Source of the DNA: Chloroflexota bacterium
GTDB lineage: Bacteria > Chloroflexota > Anaerolineae > Anaerolineales > UBA4823
Reading direction: 5' to 3'
NCBI GenBank assembly: GCA_012516075.1
Contig: JAAYXE010000089.1
Coordinates: 1-49,185, forward strand
Length of the DNA: 49,185 nt
Below, one piece after another: positions 40,822 through 49,185 of the stretch. The position numbers were made by a program, and so were the translations under genes. The notes under the pieces are model-generated. The model saw nothing but the letters and a program-made list of their open reading frames with translations. It made no database searches and was not told where the DNA came from. Each line of letters starts with the position of its first letter. The stretch's first letter is position 1.

Positions 40822-43764
40822 ATGGTGCGCTCATTGATGCCTTTTTCTCGTACCTCGTCAGAACGCGGGAACCCGGAGCCCGGGCGTAACGCTCTGGCAT
40901 CTTCCCCGCACAAAGAGCCGCTGCAAACGCTGCTGCAGCGGCTGACGCTCATCCTTCTGCTCGTCCTGCTGTGCCTTCAGCCCTTTTCTCAGCCTTCCAC
41001 GGCTTACGCAGACCGACTGCAGCAGGAGAGCAGCCTGGACCAGCAGGCGCGCGATCTGCTTGCACGCATGACTCCCCGGGAGCGCGTGGGACAGCTTTTT
41101 CTGGTGACCTTTGATGGCACGGATGCAGGCAGCGAATCCCAGATTTACGACCTGATTAATAACTACCATATCGGCGGTGTCGTCCTCCTTGCCGAGAACA
41201 ATAACTTTACCTGGGATGCGACCCTTGAAAACGTCGTTGCCCTGACCAACCAGCTGCAGACAGACGAATGGGAAGCTGCGCAGAGGAACCGCGCCGATCC
41301 GGCCCCCAATGAGAACTACACCCCGCAGTTCATTCCCCTGTTTATCGGTATTTCTCAGGAGGGGGATGGCTTCCCCAATGACCAGATCCTGAACGGTCTG
41401 AGCCCGCTTCCCAATCAAATGGCGCTGGGAGCGACCTGGAACCCGGCGCTGGCCAGACAGGTGGGCAGCGTGCTCGGACAGGAACTTTCCGCGCTGGGCT
41501 TTAACCTGCTGCTGGGGCCTTCCCTGGATGTTCTCGAAGCCACGCATACCGAAGGTTCCCGGGACCTGGGAACGCGCACCTTTGGCAGCAACCCGTACTG
41601 GGTCGGTCAGCTGGGACGCGAGTACATTACCGGCATTCACCAGGGCAGCGACAATCGAATTGCCGTCGTCGCCAAACACTTCCCCGGCGCCGGCGCATCT
41701 GACCGGCTGCCGGAAGAAGAAGTGGCCACCATCCGGAAATCGCAGTCTCAGCTGAGGGACTTTGATCTGGTGCCCTTCCTGTCGGTCATGGGTGAGGATG
41801 TCCCCCCAGAGTCGACGGTAGATGCACTGCTCACCTCGCACACCCGCTACCAGGGTTTCCAGGGAAGCATTCGTGACGTCACCCGGCCGTTCAGCCTGGA
41901 TCCGTCTGCTTTCGCTAAACTGGTGGAGCAGCTTCCCCAGCTGGCTCACTGGCGCAGTAACAGCGGTGTGGTGGTCAGCGATAACCTCGGAAGCCGGGCG
42001 GTGCGGCGTTATTACGAATTGATCCGCCAGGAGTTCGACCCCGAGAGAATCGCCCGCAACGCGCTGTACGCCGGCAGCGACCTGCTCTATATTGACGATT
42101 TTTCGACCACGTTAGAAAGCAGTTCCTACGCCGCAGCGGCGCGCACACTGGACCAGTTTGCGCTGAAGTACCGTGAAGACCCGCTCTTTTCAGAGCGGGT
42201 TGACGAGGCGGTGCTGCGGATATTGAAGCTGAAGTTAAAACTCTATGGGGAATTCGCGCTCGAACAGGTTCTGGTCTCGCCCGAAAACCTGGCCGAGGTC
42301 GGCAAGAACGCGCAGGCAACCGTGGATGTTGCCCGCCAGAGCGCCACACTGATCAGCCCGACGCTGACCGAGCTCAATGAAACCGTACCTGATCCGCCCG
42401 ATCTTTACGACCGGATCGTATTTATCACTGATACTCGCCGGGCGCAACAGTGCAGCGGCTGTCCGGTCCAGCAGGTTATTGATGCACGCGCTCTGGAGGA
42501 AGTCGTCCTGCGGCGCTACGGCCCACAGGGCAGCGGACAGATCGGGGCTAACAACGTCGTCTCTTATACGCTGGAGGAACTTCAGGCCATTCTGGAAGCG
42601 GGACGCGGCGACAGCCAGATGGAACGCGATCTGGGCCGGGCGCACTGGATCGTTTTCTCCATGCAGAACCCGTCCGCAGCCTATCCGTCATACGACATCC
42701 TGAAAAACTTCCTCACCAACCGGCCGGATCTGTTCCAACAAAAAAGGGTGGTGGTTTTCGCTTTTTCTGCGCCTTATTACCTGGACGCCACGAACATTTC
42801 GAAGCTCACCGCCTATTACGGTCTGTACAGTAAAGCCCCGCAGTTTATTGATATGGCCGCGTATCTGCTCTTTCGCGAGATCCCGGCCGAAGGTGCCCCG
42901 CCGGTGTCGGTGACCGGTGTCTACAACCTGAACGAAGCCATACAACCAGACCCCGACCAGTTGATCCCGCTCACACTCGACCTTCCCACATCTACAGAAT
43001 CCGAAGCCGTGGGGACGGCTGAGCCGGTATTGAACTACGGGCCCTTCCGCGTTGGAGATATTGTTCCTGTGCGAACAGGGGTGATCCTGGATAACAACGG
43101 CAACCCCGTGCCGGATGGAACACCGGTCGATTTTATCCTCAGCATGGCTGGCGAGGTGAACTCACAGGTGAGGCAGACGGAATACACTGTGGGCGGCGTC
43201 ACGCGCACCACTTTCCAGGTGACCAGTACCGGCTCCATGAACATTCGCGTGGAAAGCGGACCGGCCAGGCAGTCGCAGGTATTGAACCTCGAGATCATAG
43301 CCGAATTTCCGGCCGGTTCTGAGCCTTCAGCCACACCCACGCTTGAACCCACGCCGCTGCCCACTGAAACGCCTACACCAACGGTGACTCCCGAACCCAC
43401 AGAAACGCCGACCGGCGCCATTGGCGAGGTTGCCCCACCGCGCCAGCCGCGCTTCAGCGACTGGTTCATAGCGATCCTGATCACCGCCACTGTCGCCTGG
43501 TCCACATACCGCCTGTCGGCGATGCTCGGCAATGTGCGCTGGGGGGTGCGTGCAGGGTTCCTGGCGCTGATCGGCGGGCTGGCTGCATACAGCTACCTGG
43601 CCCTGCAGATGCCCGGGACGGAGAATCTGCTCAACGGCTCCGTGGCGCGCGGGGTCATCCTGGTCACGCTTACAGGTACCGCCATCGGCCTGGCATCGAC
43701 CTGGCTGTGGCGGACGATCTGGATTACGACGAATGGAAACGGCGAGGGAAAGTCGCGCAGTTAA
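40822..43764 (+). CDS. Membrane-anchored GH3 (NagZ-like) protein with altered acid/base loop
   Basis: From ATG 40822 the protein is 980 aa. Residues ~40-62 form a signal/anchor helix. Residues ~75-430 are a GH3 domain of the beta-N-acetylhexosaminidase type: [34 protein letters not shown] (Lys285) and the nucleophile strand VVVSDNLGS (Asp387). In NagZ, KHFPGHG is followed by a loop with the Asp-His acid/base pair; here it reads [14 protein letters not shown], with no such His. Residues ~430-830 are uncharacterised, including an Ig-like part. A Thr/Pro-rich linker (~833-865) precedes three C-terminal transmembrane helices. It may be an inactive or sugar-binding cell-surface protein. A longer frame to 40558 was rejected because it overlaps the CoA-transferase gene. 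Confidence 0.82.
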   Translation: MVRSLMPFSRTSSERGNPEPGRNALASSPHKEPLQTLLQRLTLILLLVLLCLQPFSQPSTAYADRLQQESSLDQQARDLLARMTPRERVGQLFLVTFDGTDAGSESQIYDLINNYHIGGVVLLAENNNFTWDATLENVVALTNQLQTDEWEAAQRNRADPAPNENYTPQFIPLFIGISQEGDGFPNDQILNGLSPLPNQMALGATWNPALARQVGSVLGQELSALGFNLLLGPSLDVLEATHTEGSRDLGTRTFGSNPYWVGQLGREYITGIHQGSDNRIAVVAKHFPGAGASDRLPEEEVATIRKSQSQLRDFDLVPFLSVMGEDVPPESTVDALLTSHTRYQGFQGSIRDVTRPFSLDPSAFAKLVEQLPQLAHWRSNSGVVVSDNLGSRAVRRYYELIRQEFDPERIARNALYAGSDLLYIDDFSTTLESSSYAAAARTLDQFALKYREDPLFSERVDEAVLRILKLKLKLYGEFALEQVLVSPENLAEVGKNAQATVDVARQSATLISPTLTELNETVPDPPDLYDRIVFITDTRRAQQCSGCPVQQVIDARALEEVVLRRYGPQGSGQIGANNVVSYTLEELQAILEAGRGDSQMERDLGRAHWIVFSMQNPSAAYPSYDILKNFLTNRPDLFQQKRVVVFAFSAPYYLDATNISKLTAYYGLYSKAPQFIDMAAYLLFREIPAEGAPPVSVTGVYNLNEAIQPDPDQLIPLTLDLPTSTESEAVGTAEPVLNYGPFRVGDIVPVRTGVILDNNGNPVPDGTPVDFILSMAGEVNSQVRQTEYTVGGVTRTTFQVTSTGSMNIRVESGPARQSQVLNLEIIAEFPAGSEPSATPTLEPTPLPTETPTPTVTPEPTETPTGAIGEVAPPRQPRFSDWFIAILITATVAWSTYRLSAMLGNVRWGVRAGFLALIGGLAAYSYLALQMPGTENLLNGSVARGVILVTLTGTAIGLASTWLWRTIWITTNGNGEGKSRS

Positions 43765-44750
43765 CTGGCCAGTGTGATGATCAGGCTGAGGACGACCAGC
43801 CCCAGCGAGATCCACGCCAGTACTCGCTCGACAGGAGATGAAATCAGGTCGATCAGCGTTGGATCGGGAAGCGGATTTCTGGGCCGCGACGTGGGGGTCC
43901 AGTCACCCAACAGGGCCTGGCGAAAGGCCTCCACGTCCTGAGGGCGCTCGTCCGGGTGCAGGCTCATGGCCCACAGGATCGCCCGCTCGGTGCGCAGGCT
44001 GATATCCGGATTGAACTCGCGCGGAGGTGGAAGGCTGTCGGGATGCAGAAATCTCTCCCGGGCTTCAACCGGAGGATGGTTCGTCAGCAGGTGATAGAGC
44101 GTGGCGCCAAAAGCGTAAATATCCGTGCGCGCATCGGTGTGCCCGGTGTCGCCACCGTACTGTTCGAGCGGCGTATACAGCGCCGTGCCGCGCCCCTGTA
44201 CGATGGTTACCGTCATCTCTTCAGATGCTAAAATCTTAACCAGTCCAAAATCTACCAGCTTGAGTAAGCCGCTGGGAGTCAGCTTGAGATTACTTGGTTT
44301 GATGTCGCGGTGGAGGATGGGCGGGTCCTGATGATGGAGAAAGATCAGAGCATCGCAAAGCTGGTCTGCCCAGGCAAGCACGTCAGCTTCGGGAAGGAAA
44401 GTGTTTTTCTGGCGTGCCTCCAGCATCAGTGTGCGCAAATCCTTCCCCGGCACATAATCCATCACCAGGTAATCGCGGCCGCCAATCGAAAAGAAATCGG
44501 AAACTTTGGGCAGATTCGGATGGTCCAGGCGGGCCAGAACGGTTGCCTCACGCAGGAACTGCTCACGCGCCTGCTTGATCATCTCTGCAGGCAGCGTGCG
44601 GTCATGCTCGACCTCTTTAAGCGCGCAAAGACGGCCGTCCAGTCGGAGGTCGTCGGCAAGGTAGATACTACCCATTCCTCCCTGACCGATGATGCGGCTG
44701 ATGCGATACCGGCCGCGCAGCACTTCTCCTGCTTTCAGAGGCGTGGGCAT
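43761..44750 (-). CDS. Ser/Thr protein kinase (PknB-like) with C-terminal membrane anchor
   Basis: The 329-aa protein is a Hanks-type kinase: glycine loop [13 protein letters not shown], the Lys in [10 protein letters not shown], catalytic [14 protein letters not shown] and an APE-like segment ([11 protein letters not shown]), then [20 protein letters not shown] single C-terminal helix (~308-326) anchors it, and no extracellular sensor domain follows. It would phosphorylate Ser/Thr in cytoplasmic substrates. It diverges from an FHA-domain regulator gene; FHA domains bind phospho-threonine, and kinase-FHA regulator neighbours such as PknH-EmbR are established pairs. Its stop overlaps the convergent GH3 stop (shared TTAA). 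Confidence 0.94.
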   Translation of the reverse strand: MPTPLKAGEVLRGRYRISRIIGQGGMGSIYLADDLRLDGRLCALKEVEHDRTLPAEMIKQAREQFLREATVLARLDHPNLPKVSDFFSIGGRDYLVMDYVPGKDLRTLMLEARQKNTFLPEADVLAWADQLCDALIFLHHQDPPILHRDIKPSNLKLTPSGLLKLVDFGLVKILASEEMTVTIVQGRGTALYTPLEQYGGDTGHTDARTDIYAFGATLYHLLTNHPPVEARERFLHPDSLPPPREFNPDISLRTERAILWAMSLHPDERPQDVEAFRQALLGDWTPTSRPRNPLPDPTLIDLISSPVERVLAWISLGLVVLSLIITLAS

Positions 44751-44896
44751 ATTCGGTTACGATTACCTTCCTGCGCGCTGCCGCTGTGATGCATGCAGAA
44801 ACAGACCAGCAGTTCAGCGTACAGGGTAACTGGCGTCAACATAGGGCGATTCCTGAGCGGCGATTTAAGTTATTATACCCGGTGGAGGCAAGGATC

Positions 44897-45598
44897 ATGG
44901 AGATGAACAGCGAAGAAGTTGCAGTCCTGGTAGCGAACGCTGGCCCGTTGAACGGCCAGCGCTGGGCACTGCGCGGACCGACACTGGTCGGCCGCGATTC
45001 AAGCTGTGATATTGTCGTCGCGGACCGGCAGGTGTCGCGCCACCATGCCCGTTTTTCACCGACTCCCAGGGGGGTAGAACTGGAGGATCTGGGCAGTAAG
45101 AACGGCACCCATGTTAACGGTCAGCCCGTTCGCGATCCCGTGATCCTGCAGGATGGCGATGTGGTACAGATTGCCCTGGCACAGCAGTTCGTTTACCTGA
45201 GTTCGGATGCTACGGTTCCGCTGGACGCCGACGAAATCGATTTTTCTCCCTATCAGATTTCTCCCCCTCTGCAGCCTCCGGCTCAGGGCTTGCTGCGCCT
45301 GGAGAAAAAGTCGCGGCGGGTATGGATCGGAGACAAGGAAGTTCTCCCCCCACTGTCGGTATCACAGTTTCGCCTGCTCGAAATCCTGTACGAGCATGAA
45401 GGCAAGGTTGTACCGCGCGAGACCGTGATCGCAAACGTGTGGGGGGATGTCGAAGCTGTTGTGGTCTCAGAACAGGCCCTCGACGCACTGGTGCGCCGCC
45501 TGCGAGACCGGCTGGCCGGGACAGATCCCACCCACACGTTTATCGCCACCGTTCGAGGTCACGGTTTGCGGCTGGACAACCCGAAAGCTGACCGTTAG
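44897..45598 (+). CDS. FHA-domain plus OmpR-type winged-helix transcriptional regulator
   Basis: The 233-aa protein has an N-terminal FHA domain (~25-100): LVGRDSSCDIVVADRQVSRH with the conserved Gly-Arg and Ser-x-x-His, and LGSKNGTHVNG. A linker (~110-135) follows. The C-terminal winged helix (~150-230) carries LSVSQFRLLEILYEHEGKVV and VVSEQALDALVRRLRDRLAG, typical of OmpR-type DNA binding. It should bind a phosphothreonine on the divergently encoded Ser/Thr kinase and control transcription. ATG 44897 was chosen for the GGAGG eight bases upstream; a longer frame to 44786 lacks a ribosome site. The stop overlaps the CpXC stop by four bases (TTAG). Confidence 0.9.
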   Translation: MEMNSEEVAVLVANAGPLNGQRWALRGPTLVGRDSSCDIVVADRQVSRHHARFSPTPRGVELEDLGSKNGTHVNGQPVRDPVILQDGDVVQIALAQQFVYLSSDATVPLDADEIDFSPYQISPPLQPPAQGLLRLEKKSRRVWIGDKEVLPPLSVSQFRLLEILYEHEGKVVPRETVIANVWGDVEAVVVSEQALDALVRRLRDRLAGTDPTHTFIATVRGHGLRLDNPKADR

Positions 45599-46935
45599 CG
45601 CAGGTTTCTCTCCATCGAGAAGCGCAGAGCCTGCCGGTGCACAGCCTTGAGCCGCTCACTGAGTTCCTGGTCCTGCCCGTTTTCGACCTGACTGGCGATC
45701 GAGGCCAGGGTGCTCAGGAATTCCGGCGTGATACTATCCTGGTTTTCATTGAGCAGCTGGCGGCGCGTCTCATCGTCAGGCGCTTCCAGAAGCTGTTCGA
45801 TCAGAGCCACCTCCGGGGGTGCCGAGGTGGCTTTTTGCAGCACATCGGTGATCTGCTGCAGCTTCGACAGCTTCTCCAGATCGCCCTGCCTGCGCGCCTC
45901 TTCCTGAATGCGCTGCAACTCCTGTAAGAACAGCTCATCTACCGCGGGCAGGTTTTCGATCATCGCCTGACCGACGTTTTCAGATTTCAAAATCGCTTCA
46001 ACAAGGTCGTGAGCGGCCCTCGCTCGCGCCGCCATCTGCTCATCGATGGCACGGGTCAGCTCCAGAAGCTGCTCGCGCAGCTTCACCAGACGAGCCTGCT
46101 CGTCTCCGGCTGCCTTTTCAATGCTCTCCGTCAGCAGGCTGAAGAAGCTGTAATCCATCAGCGGGCGGGCCAGGCTGACAAGAGCCTGGATTCGGGTTTC
46201 AGTTGGGGCGCTGACCAGCAAATCCAACAGCTTCTCACGGCTCAGCTCCCTGCCCGCCGCCTGCAGGTCCGCCATGGCGGCTTCGATTTCCTGCGCCTGG
46301 GCCTGCATCTCTTTTCCAAAGGTGGTCAGCGGCAGGAGCTGCTCCTGAAGCTCGGCCAGCCTCTGCGCGGAGGCCTGGTCGCCTCCCATCAGAGAGGCTT
46401 CGATCAGGCGGCGCAGCAGGGCAAAAAACTGTCCATCGATCTGCGCATCTTCCTGCGCGGCGATCTCGGCTACGCTTTTCTCGTCTGCGTCCATCAGCCG
46501 CTGGATCAGACTCAGGCGCTGCTGCTGGGCCTGGATCATCTCCCGGGTGATCCCCTCGCCTTCCAGCACGCGTTCGATCAATCCCTGCAGGGTGAGCGTC
46601 TCCTGAGGGCGAAGCAGGTACCCTTTGCGCTTCTCCTGGGGTAAATTATTGATCACCTGATTGATCAGGGCGCCGATCAGGCGCTCCTGCTCGCTGCGCG
46701 GCAGCCCCATTTCGGGCGGAACGAAGGTAAGCAGCAGCTCTTTCTCAGGGTCGTGATAGACGATCGGGGTGGAAACCATGCCCTGGAAACCGCAGTTCGG
46801 GCACTGGATGTAATTGAAAGACCCCGAAAGCAGTCTTTGTTTGGCGCTGGGATCCCGGGCTACATCGAAGAGCTGGTCGATGTCAGCCATCAGCGGCTGC
46901 CGGCAGTTCGGGCAGTTAATTCGGGTTTGTGGCAT
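45595..46935 (-). CDS. CpXC-domain protein with long helical C-terminal region
   Basis: The 446-aa protein has an N-terminal CpXC domain (~1-120) with two zinc-binding pairs, INCPNCRQPL and IQCPNCGFQG, and VYHDPEKELLLTFVPPEM. Residues ~130-446 are almost entirely helical and charged (for example QAQAQEIEAAMADLQAAGRE), suggesting coiled coils or helical repeats. The CpXC domain has no established biochemical role; most proteins with it have much shorter tails. The gene is separate from the histidine kinase by ~190 bases and converges with the FHA regulator. The function cannot be inferred. Confidence 0.88.
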   Translation of the reverse strand: MPQTRINCPNCRQPLMADIDQLFDVARDPSAKQRLLSGSFNYIQCPNCGFQGMVSTPIVYHDPEKELLLTFVPPEMGLPRSEQERLIGALINQVINNLPQEKRKGYLLRPQETLTLQGLIERVLEGEGITREMIQAQQQRLSLIQRLMDADEKSVAEIAAQEDAQIDGQFFALLRRLIEASLMGGDQASAQRLAELQEQLLPLTTFGKEMQAQAQEIEAAMADLQAAGRELSREKLLDLLVSAPTETRIQALVSLARPLMDYSFFSLLTESIEKAAGDEQARLVKLREQLLELTRAIDEQMAARARAAHDLVEAILKSENVGQAMIENLPAVDELFLQELQRIQEEARRQGDLEKLSKLQQITDVLQKATSAPPEVALIEQLLEAPDDETRRQLLNENQDSITPEFLSTLASIASQVENGQDQELSERLKAVHRQALRFSMERNLR

Positions 46936-47124
46936 TTTTTACTCCTGATAATTTAAATCCGCAGTTTCATCATTAACCCCACCGCGGCAGGGCGAAATCA
47001 TAACATTCATACGGGTTTACCTGGCGGTTCTGATCTCCCCCCTCAAATCGCCAGCAGAACTCCTGTGGGTCAGCCTGCTAACAGTGCAAAACGGTCCCCA
47101 GACAGCGGGTGTCTCGGGGGCGGC

Positions 47125-48735
47125 CTATGAGGTGGTCGTCTGGCTGCGGCGGGTGCGTGTCTGTACCTGATCTGCTCTGGGCAGAGAAAAACAGATGCGC
47201 GCCCCGGCGTCTGGTTTGGGGTCTACCCAGATCCTTCCGTTGTGGGCTTCAATTACCGCTCTGGCCAGATACAGCCCCAGACCGGCGCCCTTCGTACGCC
47301 GCGTGGCATCCCGTGAGCGGTAAAAGCGGTCAAAAATGTGCGGGATATCGCCTGGCGCAATACCAGGGCCTGAATCGCTCACACAGACGATCACCTGTTC
47401 AGGCCGGGCCTGTCCACGGATAACGATATCACCACCAGCGGGCGAATATTTAATCGCATTCGAGAGCAGATTGGACAGCACCTGCGTCAGACGGGCTTCA
47501 TCCCCCAGAATTACCGGAAAATTCTCGGGGAATTCGACGTGTATGGTATGGACTTTCGTCTGGGTTTGGAAGCGCTGGGCAACCTCGCGCGCCAGCTGAT
47601 CCAGCGCGAGATCCGACAGGTTGATTGACAGTGCACCTGCCTGCAGCCGGGAGGCATCCAGCAGATTTTCGATCAGCTCCGTGAGGCGGTCGGCCTCTTC
47701 CTCGATCACCTGCAGACTGTCCTGAATCACGTCCCGGTCCCAGGAGACATCATCCCGGCGCAGCGTACTGACGTAACCCTTAATCAGCGCGACAGGTGTT
47801 TTGAGTTCGTGGCTGATCACCGAGATAAACGTGCTCTTTAACTCATCCGCTTCGCGGAAGCGGGTAATGTCGCGGATGGTGGCGACGATGTTCAGCAGGC
47901 TGCCGTCCGGGCTGAGCAGGGGTGCGTAGGTGACGCCGACCGGAAGCGGAAGCCCGTTCGGCCGCTGCAGATCCCCTTCGACATACAGCGTGGCGTTGGG
48001 GGTCAGCGGCCAGCCGCCGGCCTCCGCCTGCTCCAGCGACATACCGTCTTTGCGGTGCTCAAAGCGCATGACCTCCTCATGGGTCCGGCCCTGAATTTCG
48101 CTGGCGGGGATCCCGATCAGGCGAACGAACGCCCGGTTGCAGCGTTCAATTTTATGATCGGGCCCCAGGATCAGGATCCCGTCGGCTGCTGAATCGAGGA
48201 TGGCATCCAGACGACGCTTTTCGTTGCTGATCTGCGTATAAAGCAGCGCGTTGTTGACGGCTATCGCCGCCTGATCGGCGAAGCTCTGCAGCAGCGCCGT
48301 ATCGTTCGCCGAAAATACTCCCTTGTAGTTGCGGAAGATCAGGATCACACCGACCACCCGGCGGTGGGTGATCAGGGGGAGCACAACGCCTGTCAGCAGA
48401 CCCCAGCTGGCCGCTCGCGTCAGGGACTGCAGCAAGCGGTTGATTTCTGGAAGCTCATAGCGCGCCGGTTCTTCTCGTTCCGGCACCGCTGCCAGAAGCG
48501 GATCCAGGTGGCGGATGAAAGCAGGGGGGATGCCCTGAGAAGCGGCCACAGTCCACCCCCCCTTTTCTTCACGCAGTGCGATTAAACCTGCCTGTCCCGC
48601 CAGCATTTCAATGGAGATGGTTAAAATCCGCGCCAGCACTTTGTCCAGGTCCAGTTCCTGGGTAATGGCGCGCGAGATCTCCAGGATGTAATCGCGCTGT
48701 CGGATTCGAAAATCAGGCAGTAACGGATTGTGCAT
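47125..48735 (-). CDS. Soluble GAF-PAS sensor histidine kinase
   Basis: The 536-aa protein has a GAF domain (~15-170), a PAS domain (~180-290, ILDSAADGILILGPDHKIER), a HisKA domain with phospho-acceptor His309 in SVISHELKTP, and an HATPase domain. The N-box is LSNLLSNAIKYSP, the G1 box SDSGPGIAP and the G2 region KGAGLGLYLAR. No transmembrane helix is seen, so it senses an internal or diffusible signal, with GAF probably binding a small molecule. It is one base after the aminotransferase stop (TAA then ATG within seven bases), so the two are translationally coupled. No response regulator is adjacent; the partner is elsewhere. Confidence 0.94.
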   Translation of the reverse strand: MHNPLLPDFRIRQRDYILEISRAITQELDLDKVLARILTISIEMLAGQAGLIALREEKGGWTVAASQGIPPAFIRHLDPLLAAVPEREEPARYELPEINRLLQSLTRAASWGLLTGVVLPLITHRRVVGVILIFRNYKGVFSANDTALLQSFADQAAIAVNNALLYTQISNEKRRLDAILDSAADGILILGPDHKIERCNRAFVRLIGIPASEIQGRTHEEVMRFEHRKDGMSLEQAEAGGWPLTPNATLYVEGDLQRPNGLPLPVGVTYAPLLSPDGSLLNIVATIRDITRFREADELKSTFISVISHELKTPVALIKGYVSTLRRDDVSWDRDVIQDSLQVIEEEADRLTELIENLLDASRLQAGALSINLSDLALDQLAREVAQRFQTQTKVHTIHVEFPENFPVILGDEARLTQVLSNLLSNAIKYSPAGGDIVIRGQARPEQVIVCVSDSGPGIAPGDIPHIFDRFYRSRDATRRTKGAGLGLYLARAVIEAHNGRIWVDPKPDAGARICFSLPRADQVQTRTRRSQTTTS

Positions 48736-48736
48736 C

Positions 48737-49185
48737 TTATTCGCTTAAGCGGATCGCCTCTTCAAAAATCTCCAGCGCCTCATCGATCTGGCTGCGGGTG
48801 ACATTCAGGGGCGGGGAGATGCGTATGGTGCTCTTCCCACAGCCCAACAGCAGCAGCCCATAGCGGAAGGCCTCATCCACGATGCGATCACGCAGCTTTT
48901 CATCCGGCTTTCGAGTTTGGCGGTCTTTTACGAAATCCACCCCGATCATCAGACCTTTACCCCGCACCTCGCCGATGCTGGGATGGTTGTTCATAATTTG
49001 CTTCAGGCAGTTAAGGGTGTATTCACCCATTTCTACTGCGTTCTGCATATATCCGTTTTCGATCAGCTCGATGGTCGCCAGGGCGGCCGCGCAGGCGATC
49101 GGATTGCCGCCGTAGGTGTTTCCGTGCGACCCCTTGGGCCAGGTCATGATACTTTCACGGGCAAACATCACACCCAGCGGAACAC
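48737..49185 (-). CDS. Class III aminotransferase, C-terminal part (cut by window end)
   Basis: About 149 codons of the C-terminal part are visible, entering from the window edge. The visible start VPLGVMFARESIMTW and GSHGNTYGGNPIACAAALAT are typical of acetylornithine/4-aminobutyrate-type aminotransferases, as is IGEVRGKGLMIGVDF and the closing RISPPLNVTRSQIDEALEIF. The PLP-binding Lys lies outside the window. Likely substrates are omega-amino acids or acetylornithine; the specificity cannot be told from this part. It is coupled to the downstream histidine kinase, an unusual partner. Confidence 0.9.
   Translation of the reverse strand, partial: VPLGVMFARESIMTWPKGSHGNTYGGNPIACAAALATIELIENGYMQNAVEMGEYTLNCLKQIMNNHPSIGEVRGKGLMIGVDFVKDRQTRKPDEKLRDRIVDEAFRYGLLLLGCGKSTIRISPPLNVTRSQIDEALEIFEEAIRLSE

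Noticed and set aside
40858..41949. A 363-codon minus-strand frame opposite the GH3 gene
   Set aside because: It is antisense to clear GH3 motifs and has no domain signature.
43320..43420. Repeated ACNCC-type low-complexity DNA
   Set aside because: It encodes the Thr/Pro-rich linker of the GH3 protein and is not an independent repeat.
1..49185. CRISPR arrays, insertion sequences, prophage genes, rRNA and tRNA
   Set aside because: I looked for regularly spaced repeats, transposase and integrase motifs and RNA gene signatures, and found none.

Overview
The window (about 58% G+C by eye, tightly packed, no mobile elements, rRNA, tRNA or CRISPR seen) reads as a chromosomal stretch of a Chloroflexota bacterium, most likely Anaerolineae. 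The reasons are the mix of a beta-propeller sensor kinase, a CpXC-domain protein, a Ser/Thr kinase next to an FHA regulator, a MurA with Asp in place of the catalytic Cys, and a gap-pgk-tpiA run beside yvcK. The taxonomic call is inference. About 43 real genes are listed, two of them cut by the window ends.

Layout. 1-5160: a truncated ECF sigma factor gene diverges from a NarL-type response regulator that overlaps a 1248-aa propeller sensor kinase. 5129-9946: SGNH hydrolase, MurA, GNAT proteins and small membrane proteins. 9950-14011: a small membrane protein, a dienelactone-hydrolase-like protein, a NERD-like membrane protein and a metallophosphoesterase, with a 0.7-kb gene-free stretch. 14080-17457: two patatin-like lipases around an iron alcohol dehydrogenase. 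17497-23989: the most distinctive region. A minus-strand operon (SCP2 lipid carrier, a 728-aa protein with a C-terminal acyl-ACP-reductase-like half, an extended SDR, a PlsC-type acyltransferase) diverges from a plus-strand phasin/PhaR operon. The phasin/PhaR promoter carries two copies of a palindromic operator. 24139-27972: low-molecular-weight tyrosine phosphatase, UDP-glucose dehydrogenase, a NusG paralogue and a HExxH membrane protein. 28037-32798: yvcK, gap, pgk and tpiA on the minus strand, with a perfect hairpin lacking a U-tract after each gene. 32887-40814: ROK kinase, RecJ, a family 2 glycosyltransferase, AAA+ ATPase, glycerophosphodiesterase, threonine-dehydratase-like enzyme and an orphan CoA-transferase subunit. 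40822-49185: a membrane-anchored GH3 protein, a Ser/Thr kinase diverging from an FHA-winged-helix regulator, a CpXC protein, a GAF-PAS histidine kinase and a truncated class III aminotransferase.

How it fits together. The 14-24 kb part is rich in lipid functions: lipases, alcohol dehydrogenase, lipid carrier, putative acyl reductase, acyltransferase and granule-coat proteins. It may form a fatty-acyl reduction and storage module; this is inference from domains and gene order. The 24-27 kb part resembles exopolysaccharide control genes separated from their glycosyltransferases. The 28-33 kb part is central carbon metabolism with apparent post-transcriptional control by intercistronic hairpins.
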